Source: an uncultured Pelagibacteraceae bacterium (GTDB lineage: Bacteria > Pseudomonadota > Alphaproteobacteria > Pelagibacterales > Pelagibacteraceae). From it: 64,000 nucleotides of DNA. Where the stretch lies: the NCBI GenBank assembly GCA_902613915.1, contig CACMJB010000004.1, positions 55,741-119,740 on the forward strand, given 5' to 3'. Of this stretch, positions 57,212-64,000 are shown one piece after another. The notes beneath the pieces are model-generated. The model worked only from the letters and a program-made list of their open reading frames with translations, was not told the origin of the DNA and made no database searches. The number at the start of each line of letters is the position of its first letter. Position 1 is the first letter of the stretch. Both the position numbers and the translations under genes were made by a program.

Positions 57212-57733
57212 TTATCCTATCTTAATTGTGTTGTTATCTACAAATTCAAACTTTGGAATTTCCATGTTAGTTGGCGCTGGTCCTTTTCTTATTCTGCCAG
57301 AAACATCATAGTGTGATCCATGGCAAGGGCAAAACCATCCATTGTAATCTCCTTTGTCCTTTAAAGGCACACAGCCTAAATGAGTACAAACTCCAAGCAT
57401 TACTAACCATTCATCTTTTCCATCTTTTACTCTTTCTTCATCTTTTTGAGGATCTGGTAAATCAGATAAATTAACTGCTCTTGCTTCTGCTATTTCTTCT
57501 GGAGTTCTTCTTTTTAAAAAAACTGGTTTTCCTCTCCATAAAACTGTAATTGAATTTCCAGGTTCAATTTGACTGATATCCACCTCTGTTGTTGCTAAAG
57601 CTTGTTGAGCTTTATCTGGATTCATTTGATGAACTAAAGGCCAAACCACAGCTCCAAGTCCTACTGCTCCTATTGTGTAGCTTGCTGTAAATAAAAAATC
57701 TCTACGATTAACTTTTTTTTCTTCTTTGCTCAT
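57212..57733 (-). CDS. petA: Rieske iron-sulfur protein (bc1 complex)
   Basis: 2Fe-2S subunit that passes electrons to cytochrome c1. The 173 residues begin with a Tat-type twin-arginine signal (VNRRDFLFTA) and an uncleaved membrane anchor. Cluster ligands are in CTHLGC and CPCHGSHYD. First gene of petABC, divergent from trmL across 89 bp. Confidence 0.96.
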   Translation of the reverse strand: MSKEEKKVNRRDFLFTASYTIGAVGLGAVVWPLVHQMNPDKAQQALATTEVDISQIEPGNSITVLWRGKPVFLKRRTPEEIAEARAVNLSDLPDPQKDEERVKDGKDEWLVMLGVCTHLGCVPLKDKGDYNGWFCPCHGSHYDVSGRIRKGPAPTNMEIPKFEFVDNNTIKIG

Positions 57734-57822
57734 TTATGTTTGTGTTTATAATGCAAATATTTAATAAAACTATATTATTTAATTTTCTAGGGTCAGAATG
57801 ACACATAATTTAAGCAATAATA

Positions 57823-58272
57823 ATGCACATAGCTCTATATAAACCTGATATTCCCCAAAATACTGCGGCGATCATAAGATTAGGTGCCTGTTTAAATCTA
57901 AAAATTCATATTATTGAACCTTGCGGCTTTAATTTGTACGACTCTAGATTTAAAAGAGTGGTGATGGACTATATGTGTATGAGTAGAATATTTAGATATG
58001 AAGACTATGATGATTTTATGAAAAAGAATAAATACAAAAGAATAGTTTTAATGACAACTAAAGCAAAAAAACATTATCATAAGTTTAAATTTAGAAAGAA
58101 TGACATGATGTTATTTGGTAGAGAAAGTGCTGGAGTGCCTGAAAGTTTACATAAAACTATAAAAAATAGAATTAAAGTCCCGATGAATAAAAAAACTCGA
58201 TCACTTAATGTGGCTATGAGTGTAGCTATAATTGCAGCTGAAGCGCTCAGGCAGAATAACTTATTGAAATAA
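57823..58272 (+). CDS. trmL: tRNA (cytidine/uridine-34-2'-O)-methyltransferase TrmL
   Basis: SPOUT-class enzyme that 2'-O-methylates the wobble base of tRNA-Leu isoacceptors. The 149-residue protein has HIALYKPDIPQNTAAIIRLGA at the start, LFGRESAGVPE (motif 2) and the knot-forming RSLNVAMSVAIIAAEALRQ near the end. Its stop overlaps the hemF start by one base. Confidence 0.93.
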   Translation: MHIALYKPDIPQNTAAIIRLGACLNLKIHIIEPCGFNLYDSRFKRVVMDYMCMSRIFRYEDYDDFMKKNKYKRIVLMTTKAKKHYHKFKFRKNDMMLFGRESAGVPESLHKTIKNRIKVPMNKKTRSLNVAMSVAIIAAEALRQNNLLK

Positions 58273-59095
58273 TGATTAATCCAGAATTTAGAAAGAAAAT
58301 GGCAGATAATTGGTTCTCTTACCTACAAATGCAAATTTGTAAATCATTTGAACAACTTGAAAATAATAAGTTACAATTTACAAAAAGAGATTGGCATAAG
58401 AAGAAGATATCAGAAGGCGGAGGAACTTCTTATCTTTTAACAGGAGGAAAAATCTTTGATAAAGTTGGAGTTAACAAATCAACAGTCTCAGGAGTATTTC
58501 CAAAAAAATTTAGAAATAAAATTTTAGGAGCTGAAAAAAAAGGGAAATATTGGGCTTCTGGTGTTTCAGTAGTGGCACATATGAAAAACCCTAAAATTCC
58601 AGCTGTGCATTTTAATACTAGGTTTATTGTTACATCTAAAGAATGGTTTGGTGGGGGAATGGATGCAACGCCAAGTCATGAAGACAAAAAAGAAAGTAAG
58701 TTAATTCATGATGATTTAAGAAATGTATGTTTAAAAAACAAAAAAAATTATAAAAAATATAAAAAGTGGTGTGATGAATATTTTATTTACCTCACCGAAA
58801 CGAAGCAAGGGGCATTGGTGGAATTTTTTTTGATTATGAAACAAAAGATTGGATTAAAACTTTTAAGTTTGTAAGAGAACTAGGATTAGCTTTTATAGAT
58901 ATTTCAAATAAAATAATTTATAGAAAAAAAAAATTTAAATATTCAAAAAAAGATAAAGAAAAGCAATTAATTAAAAGAGGAAGATATGTTGAGTTTAACC
59001 TTTTATATGATAGAGGTACAAAGTTTGGTTTGAATTCGGGAGGAAACATTGACTCAATTTTAATGTCTTTACCACCTGAAGCTAAATGGAAATAA
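58272..59095 (+). pseudogene. hemF: Coproporphyrinogen III oxidase HemF, interrupted by a one-base frameshift
   Basis: Aerobic haem-synthesis enzyme. The N-terminal reading frame (58272-58874) carries SGVSVVAHMKNPKIPAVHFN and WFGGGMDATP, then leaves the family after WCDEYF. In the next frame the expected continuation (YLPHRNEARGIGGIFFDYE, then RGRYVEFNLLYDRGTKFGLNSGG and LMSLPPEAKWK) runs to a stop at 59093-59095. Adding a single T in the T run at 58781-58784 restores one 274-residue HemF. Either this copy is newly broken or the base is a sequencing/assembly error; both halves are otherwise well conserved. greA begins 2 nt after the stop. Confidence 0.88.
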
Positions 59096-59097
59096 TT

Positions 59098-59574
59098 ATG
59101 GATAAAGAACCTATTACAGTTAAAGGTCTTGAAAACTTGAAATCAGAATTAGAAGATTTAAAAAATGTTCAAAGGCCTAAAATTGTTGAGGCGATTGCTG
59201 AAGCAAGATCTCATGGTGATCTAAAAGAGAATGCTGAGTATCATGCAGCTAAAGAACAGCAGGCCTTAATTGAAAGTCGTGTTGTTGCTATCAATGATTT
59301 AATTGCAAGAGCAAACGTAATTGATGTGACGAAAATCGAAAATAATGGAAAAGTTATTTTTGGCTCAACAGTAAAACTACAAGATTTGGAAAATGATAAA
59401 CAAATTAATTACAAATTAGTTGGACAGGATGAAGCTGATATTAAAAAAAATCTTATTTTTTTTAAAAGCCCAATAGGAAAAGCTTTAGTTGGAAAAGATA
59501 AAGGTGAAATGGTTACAGTAAACACTCCATCTGGTGAAAAAAATTTTGAAATACTAGACGTCGAATATATTTAA
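59098..59574 (+). CDS. greA: Transcription elongation factor GreA
   Basis: Rescues backtracked RNA polymerase by stimulating transcript cleavage. The 158-residue protein has the N-terminal coiled coil with conserved acidic tip (GDLKENAEYHAAKEQQ) and a C-terminal FKBP-like domain ending SPIGKALVGKDKGEMV..TPSG. ATG at 59098 is preferred over the in-frame ATG at 59086, which lies inside hemF. Tail-to-tail TTAA overlap with the nucleotidyltransferase gene. Confidence 0.96.
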   Translation: MDKEPITVKGLENLKSELEDLKNVQRPKIVEAIAEARSHGDLKENAEYHAAKEQQALIESRVVAINDLIARANVIDVTKIENNGKVIFGSTVKLQDLENDKQINYKLVGQDEADIKKNLIFFKSPIGKALVGKDKGEMVTVNTPSGEKNFEILDVEYI

Positions 59575-60830
59575 GAGTTTTGTTTTATTATTTCTTGAAC
59601 CCTATCATCTGAAATTTTAAAATTATTTTCCATCCATTCTTCTTCAATTTTTCTCAATACTTTACCCAACAAAACTCCTTCTCTCATTCCTTTATTCATC
59701 AAATATTTTCCGTCTATATCAAATTTATGTGTTTTAGATTTCAGGATATTTTTCATTGCCTCAGAAAAATTTTTAAAGCTATATTTTGAATTTGAGGCAA
59801 AGTTTAATATGTTCAGATTTATCAAGTGGCTTTTATCATTAAAATAAATATACTTCTCGATATCTTTGGTGAAAAAATCTTTATTATTCTGAAGTAACTT
59901 TAAATTTTTTGCTAATAAATTTAGATCATCTTTAATGTCGTTAGATACATTATACTTATGACAAAAATATTCATGATTACTGTCCTTATCTATTAATAAA
60001 ATAGCTAGTAGAAGGTTTAAATTGATTTTAGAAGAATTCAGTATTTTTTTTAATCTTTCTAAACGCTTAAGGTTTGCAAATTCAGGGAAAATGAGATTAA
60101 AAATTTCCTTCAAATAAGTGCTTTCATTTAAATTAATAAAAGATTTTAAATTTAGAATTTTAAATAATTCTACTAAAATTCTCTCCTTTGAAATTTTTTT
60201 AATCCCTATTAAATTTTGTTTAATCGCATTATTAGTTGTGGCTTCAACTTTGCTATCGTACATAATTTTAAATCTAATAAATCTGATGATACGTAAATAG
60301 TCTTCTTCTATTCTTTTGTGTGGATCTCCAATAAACTTGACGTTATTATTCTTTAAATCAACAGTGCCCATCTGCGGGTCAAAGATTTTTCCATTAATAT
60401 CTAAATAAATCGCATTAATAGTAAAATCTCTTCTCTCAGAATCTAGCTTCCAATCATCAATGTATTCTACCTCAGCATGTCGTCCGTCTGTCTCAACATC
60501 TTTTCTCAATGTAGTAATTTCAAGTTTATGTTTTTTTGATACTAGAGTTATTGTTCCGTGATCAATGCCAGTATCAACTACTCTAAAATTTGTATTGTTG
60601 AATCTTTCTTTAATTTTTTCAGCACTTAATGTTGTTGCTATGTCAATATCGTCAATATCATCATTGCTTAAATATTTTCTTACGCAGCCTCCCACGAACC
60701 TTGCTGCAATTTTATCGTTTGAAAAACCTTCTTGAAGTTTTTGAAATACAAATTTTAATTCTTTATCTTTATAAAATGGAAAAAAAACTCTTTTTACTTT
60801 GTTTATTAAATTAAAGATTTTTTTCAGCAT
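59571..60830 (-). CDS. CCA-adding-type tRNA nucleotidyltransferase/poly(A) polymerase family
   Basis: Class II nucleotidyltransferase of about 419 residues. Seen are FVGGCVRKYL (G-G-x-x-R), DIDIAT (metal-binding D-x-D), RRDFTINAIYLD, DPHKRIEEDYLRIIRFIRF, and a helical C-terminal domain. It repairs or adds tRNA 3' CCA ends. ATG at 60828-60830 is chosen; an in-frame ATG 18 nt upstream would fall inside the tRNA-Gln gene. The tRNA ends 6 nt before this start, so the two may share a transcript. Confidence 0.92.
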   Translation of the reverse strand: MLKKIFNLINKVKRVFFPFYKDKELKFVFQKLQEGFSNDKIAARFVGGCVRKYLSNDDIDDIDIATTLSAEKIKERFNNTNFRVVDTGIDHGTITLVSKKHKLEITTLRKDVETDGRHAEVEYIDDWKLDSERRDFTINAIYLDINGKIFDPQMGTVDLKNNNVKFIGDPHKRIEEDYLRIIRFIRFKIMYDSKVEATTNNAIKQNLIGIKKISKERILVELFKILNLKSFINLNESTYLKEIFNLIFPEFANLKRLERLKKILNSSKINLNLLLAILLIDKDSNHEYFCHKYNVSNDIKDDLNLLAKNLKLLQNNKDFFTKDIEKYIYFNDKSHLINLNILNFASNSKYSFKNFSEAMKNILKSKTHKFDIDGKYLMNKGMREGVLLGKVLRKIEEEWMENNFKISDDRVQEIIKQNS

Positions 60831-60836
60831 AGATTT

Positions 60837-60910
60837 TGGCTGGGGCACTAGGATTCGAACCTAGGATGGCGGTATCAAAAACCGCTGCCTTACCGCTTGG
60901 CTATGCCCCA
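60837..60910 (-). tRNA. tRNA-Gln (UUG)
   Basis: A 74-nt cloverleaf on the minus strand with encoded CCA: acceptor TGGGGCA/TGCCCCA, discriminator G, D-loop AAGCGGTAAGG, anticodon loop TTTTGAT with anticodon TTG, and T arm CCTAG/CTAGG around GTTCGAATC. It lies between ispE and the CCA-adding enzyme gene. Confidence 0.96.
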
Positions 60911-60946
60911 ATCTTAATCAATCTGATATATCATATATCGGAAAAA

Positions 60947-61783
60947 TTAAACAGTTTTTGCAATTGAGACCCAAAACTTAGGGTAAATTTTTTTCAAATT
61001 AATTCGGGCTTTTTTTGCAGAGTTTAGGTTAATGAACACCCCGTAACAAACTGACCCAGACCCTGTTATTCTTGAAAAATAACATCCCTTTTGAAGACTA
61101 ATGTTATTTAAAATTGTTTTCAATCTAGGATATTTTTTTTCAACAACCGACTGTAGATCATTTTTGCTGTTAATTAATAAATTCAAAAAACTAGTCCTTT
61201 TTTTTACTGCTCTTTTATTAATTACAGTTTTACTAGAATGTTTTTTTATTTTTGAATAAATCTCCCGAGTTGAGCATTTAATTGGAGGTTTTATCAAAAC
61301 AAAAAAGAATGTTTGTTTAATCTTCTGGTTAATAATAGAGCCTAAGTTTTTTAAAAAACCTTGTTTATAGAAAAAAAGCTCCAGATCTGAACCAATTTTT
61401 TTTTTGATTATATTCAAATTTTTCTTTGATAGTTTTTTTCTCATAACATATTTCATTACAGTATAAGCGTTGCTAGTCCCTCCTCCTAACCCAGCAAAAA
61501 CTGGTATATTTTTTTTTACAACTACTGAATAACAAGAAGAAATCAGTTTTAATTTTCTTAACAAAACTAAAATTGATTTAATTGAATTATCCTTTTTATT
61601 AATGAATTTAGAAAATGGACCTGTAAAATTTATCTTATCACTTTTTCCATCAATTTTTTTAATTTTAATTTTATCTTTTAAATTGATTAAACAAAAGTAA
61701 GATTGAATATTATGAAGTCCACTTTTTTGTTTTGAGTTTACTAATAGACTTAAATTAATCTTTGAATAAGAGCTTAAAAACAT
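60947..61783 (-). CDS. ispE: 4-diphosphocytidyl-2-C-methyl-D-erythritol kinase IspE
   Basis: GHMP kinase of the non-mevalonate isoprenoid pathway. The 278 residues include YSKINLSLLVNSKQKSGLHNIQS near the N-terminus (K and N of the active site), the ATP loop PVFAGLGGGTSNAYTVMK near residue 95, IGSDLELFFY with the catalytic Asp, and RITGSGSVCYGVF near the end. It is more Lys-rich and diverged than usual, but all motifs are present. It lies 3 nt after the TPR gene. Confidence 0.9.
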   Translation of the reverse strand: MFLSSYSKINLSLLVNSKQKSGLHNIQSYFCLINLKDKIKIKKIDGKSDKINFTGPFSKFINKKDNSIKSILVLLRKLKLISSCYSVVVKKNIPVFAGLGGGTSNAYTVMKYVMRKKLSKKNLNIIKKKIGSDLELFFYKQGFLKNLGSIINQKIKQTFFFVLIKPPIKCSTREIYSKIKKHSSKTVINKRAVKKRTSFLNLLINSKNDLQSVVEKKYPRLKTILNNISLQKGCYFSRITGSGSVCYGVFINLNSAKKARINLKKIYPKFWVSIAKTV

Positions 61784-61786
61784 AAG

Positions 61787-63478
61787 CTACAGGCCTTTTG
61801 TAAGTTTTTCTTCAATAACTTTTTTAAGTTCATCCTCGGCCTTTTCAAGATTTAAAACATAATTCCAATAATATCTGGCTTGAATTTTATTTCCATTTTT
61901 CCAAAGAACATCACCGTAGTGATCATTTACAATAGGATCTCCAGGCATCAATCTTACTGCCAACTGAAGATATTTTTTTGACTCTTTAAATCTTTTTAAT
62001 TTAAACAAAGCCCAACCAAGTGAATCGATTATATAAGGATCATTTGATCTAAGTTTGTTTGCTTTCTCCAACATACTTAAGGATTGTTCAATTTTTACTC
62101 CTTGTTCGATCCATGAGTAAGCTAAATAATTAATTACATATGCTTGGTCTGGATTAGCTTTAAGTGAAGCTAATAAATCTTTTTCTGCATTTTCCCATTC
62201 TCCTAATCTTTCATACGCTACACCTCTTCCATCAGTAGCTTCAGCATATAAAGGATGATTATTTTTGACTTTACTTATTATCTCCGAGTAAAATTTGATA
62301 GACTCTTTAAATCTCTCATTGTTTTTTAAAAATTCAGCGTAATCAAAAGTTTCATAAATTTCTTTAATAATTAAATTATCATAGGTGTCAGAAATAATTT
62401 TGATAGCTTTTTCTTTCTCCTCTTCCTGTAAATAAATTCTTGCGAGCTGTTTTGCTGAATACCAGCTATATGCTTCCCCTTTTTTGCTTAAAGAATTATA
62501 AATTTTTTTTGCTTCTTTAAAATTTTCGATTTTATAAAAATTTTCAGCTAACAAAGTATCGTATGAATGAAAATCCTCATTTAAAAACTTTGCCAAATTT
62601 AAATAAAAATTTGAGAAAGGATAAATTGATTGAGATGATAGCGCATTAGCAGTTATGTAAAGTATTTCAGCACTTACGTGTGCTTCATTTTTACAATTAA
62701 AAATAGATATATTTTTATTTTCGTTAAGATCTGTTTTCAATTGATTTAATTTTAAATTCCTTGGGTAAGATTTAAGCGCATAATTAACAATTTGTTTTGC
62801 TTCCTTTATCTTTCCTGAGTTAGCCATGAAAGATGCGTAAAAATAATTATATCTAGAGAAATCAGTTTTTTTGTTTGAAACAAGTTCTTTGTATAAATTT
62901 TCTGTTTCGGGGCTATCAAAATAGCAATTAAGAAAAATGTTTTGAATTTTTTTTAAGTTTTCAAATCTCTCATCTATTTTTTTTATTTCATTCATAGAAT
63001 TACTAAGATTGCTGGATTTAAGGTTGGACCAGTTATTTAAAGAATTAGTCACGAAGTCATTTAAAACTGATCTTTTTATTTCTTTTGCCTTTTGAAAGTT
63101 TTCTTTAGCAAGATCTAGTTTAGAGTGCTTTAAATAATAAACACCTAAAACTAAACGACCTTCAAAAATATTTACATTTTGTTTTTCTAATTTTTTGGAA
63201 TAGTTAAAAGCTTCTTTTAAATTACCAGAATTTACTAATGAGTATAAATATTTAGCTGAATAGTCAGGATGACTTAATTCTAGACCATCTAATTTTCTAA
63301 AAAATTTGTATGACTCATCATATTCATTTTCATTAAAGGATAATATGCCAGCAAAATAATCAGAAACACGATCAGCTCTGTCAAATTTATCCAAAGATTT
63401 TGCATGGGATGTGAATAAAAAAGTAATGACAAATAATGCTAGTCCTATACTCTTAAATTTTAATTTAAATAAACACAT
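61787..63478 (-). CDS. TPR-repeat periplasmic or outer-membrane-associated protein
   Basis: A 563-residue protein with a signal peptide (about 1-27, ending SHAKS) and tetratricopeptide repeats over most of its length, densest near the C-terminus (ADGRGVAYERLGEWENAEKDLLAS; then NYLAYSWIEQG; then DSLGWALFKLKRFKESKKYL; then DHYGDVLWKNG). This resembles alphaproteobacterial TPR proteins encoded next to ispE. No enzymatic function is implied; scaffolding in the envelope is likely. Its start is 2 bp from the divergent uracil-DNA glycosylase start. Confidence 0.82.
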   Translation of the reverse strand: MCLFKLKFKSIGLALFVITFLFTSHAKSLDKFDRADRVSDYFAGILSFNENEYDESYKFFRKLDGLELSHPDYSAKYLYSLVNSGNLKEAFNYSKKLEKQNVNIFEGRLVLGVYYLKHSKLDLAKENFQKAKEIKRSVLNDFVTNSLNNWSNLKSSNLSNSMNEIKKIDERFENLKKIQNIFLNCYFDSPETENLYKELVSNKKTDFSRYNYFYASFMANSGKIKEAKQIVNYALKSYPRNLKLNQLKTDLNENKNISIFNCKNEAHVSAEILYITANALSSQSIYPFSNFYLNLAKFLNEDFHSYDTLLAENFYKIENFKEAKKIYNSLSKKGEAYSWYSAKQLARIYLQEEEKEKAIKIISDTYDNLIIKEIYETFDYAEFLKNNERFKESIKFYSEIISKVKNNHPLYAEATDGRGVAYERLGEWENAEKDLLASLKANPDQAYVINYLAYSWIEQGVKIEQSLSMLEKANKLRSNDPYIIDSLGWALFKLKRFKESKKYLQLAVRLMPGDPIVNDHYGDVLWKNGNKIQARYYWNYVLNLEKAEDELKKVIEEKLTKGL

Positions 63479-63480
63479 AA

Positions 63481-64000
63481 ATGAATAAAAAAGATATTAA
63501 TCCAGTTAAGTTAATTAGTTATTACAAGCTTATAAATCATAATTTAATTTACAATAACAAGGCAATCAATAGATATAAAAAGGATAATTTTGAGATATCA
63601 GGAGATAAAGCTGAAAATTTAGACAAATTAAAAAAATCAATCTTAAGTTTAAATAATTGCGATCTTAAAAGACAAGCAAAAAATATCGTTTTTAGCGATG
63701 GGAACCCCAACTCTAAAATTATGCTGATCGGAGAAGCTCCAGGTGCAAATGAGGATGAGGAAGGTTTACCTTTTGTTGGTCGAGCAGGTGCATTACTGGA
63801 CAAAATGCTTGCTTCAATCGATTTAGATAGAAAAAAAGTTTATATATCTAATATCATAAATTACCGACCGCCAGATAACAGAAGGCCAACCGATGAAGAA
63901 ATTAAAAGATATCTTCCATTTATAACGAAACATATTGAAATTATAAATCCAAAGATCTTGGTCTTGCTTGGGAGTACGGCTATGAACGCATTAATTGGAA
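63481..64000 (+). CDS. Family 4-like uracil-DNA glycosylase, N-terminal part
   Basis: Removes uracil from DNA. The first 173 residues are in the window; the rest is cut off. Catalytic motif A is GEAPGANEDEEGLPFVGRAG, followed by VYISNIINYRPPDNRRPT. Compared with the iron-sulfur family 4 enzymes, three of the four cluster cysteines appear replaced: one in the N-terminal pair (NNCDLKR), KCRPP reads NYRPP, and the downstream Cys is absent. This matches an alphaproteobacterial variant recalled as lacking the cluster. Confidence 0.88.
   Translation, partial: MNKKDINPVKLISYYKLINHNLIYNNKAINRYKKDNFEISGDKAENLDKLKKSILSLNNCDLKRQAKNIVFSDGNPNSKIMLIGEAPGANEDEEGLPFVGRAGALLDKMLASIDLDRKKVYISNIINYRPPDNRRPTDEEIKRYLPFITKHIEIINPKILVLLGSTAMNALIG

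Noticed and set aside
60912..60945. Near-palindromic GATATATC repeat upstream of tRNA-Gln as a possible operator
   Set aside because: Short, A+T-rich and likely by chance; there is no known regulator to connect it with.

Overview
The window is A+T-rich, gene-dense bacterial chromosome. Most intergenic gaps are under 120 bp, and many neighbouring genes overlap by 1-24 bp. Protein content and gene order (yqeY-dnaG-rpoD; petABC with a Tat-type Rieske protein; ilvE-MarR-OmpR regulator; an ELM1-family protein; PhyH and Gfo/Idh families; strong streamlining) point to an alphaproteobacterium of the SAR11/Pelagibacterales type. This placement is inferred from gene content and composition, not from a database search. 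No phage, insertion sequence, integrase or CRISPR array was seen.

Layout. 1-3.5 kb (minus): an AmpD-type amidase, the RNase P RNA, then mraZ-ftsZ-rsmH, preceded by a promoter embedded in three TGGG boxes with exact 10-bp period. 3.5-5 kb: mlaA-mlaC and a CAU tRNA. 5-10.8 kb (minus): a polytopic membrane protein, rpoD, dnaG, yqeY. 10.8-17.9 kb: carA-carB, an Fe/2OG-type oxygenase with an ELM1-family protein, and trxB.

17.9-37.8 kb is an accessory-looking catabolic region between the housekeeping genes trxB and an aspartate-type aminotransferase. A tightly packed ten-gene minus-strand operon encodes LivF, LivH, a PanE-like reductase, an acetyl-CoA-synthetase-like CoA ligase, a MenB/BadI-like crotonase, an enolase-superfamily enzyme, a CitE-like lyase and three Gfo/Idh/MocA oxidoreductases. 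Divergent from it run LivK, an oxygenase, LivM, LivG, a PhyH-family dioxygenase and a DMT exporter. Further on lie a PanB-like protein lacking the usual metal-site motifs, a small winged-helix-like protein, a C11orf54-type hydrolase, an MhpD/FAH-type hydratase and an SDR with a degenerate active site. Together they look like one uptake-and-catabolism system for an unidentified carboxylic or sugar-acid-like compound.

37.8-64 kb is core again: aminotransferase, uvrB, an SDR with folB, uvrC, pgsA, a methyltransferase, ilvE, a MarR/response-regulator/kinase operon, ubiK, lgt-midA-pgeF, prs, rplY-pth-ychF, petABC (cytochrome bc1), trmL, hemF (frameshifted here), greA, a CCA-adding-type enzyme with tRNA-Gln, ispE, a TPR protein, and the start of a family-4-like uracil-DNA glycosylase. 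Four convergent gene pairs share a 4-bp palindromic stop (TTAA or CTAG). Only one clear intrinsic terminator was found, directly after livK.
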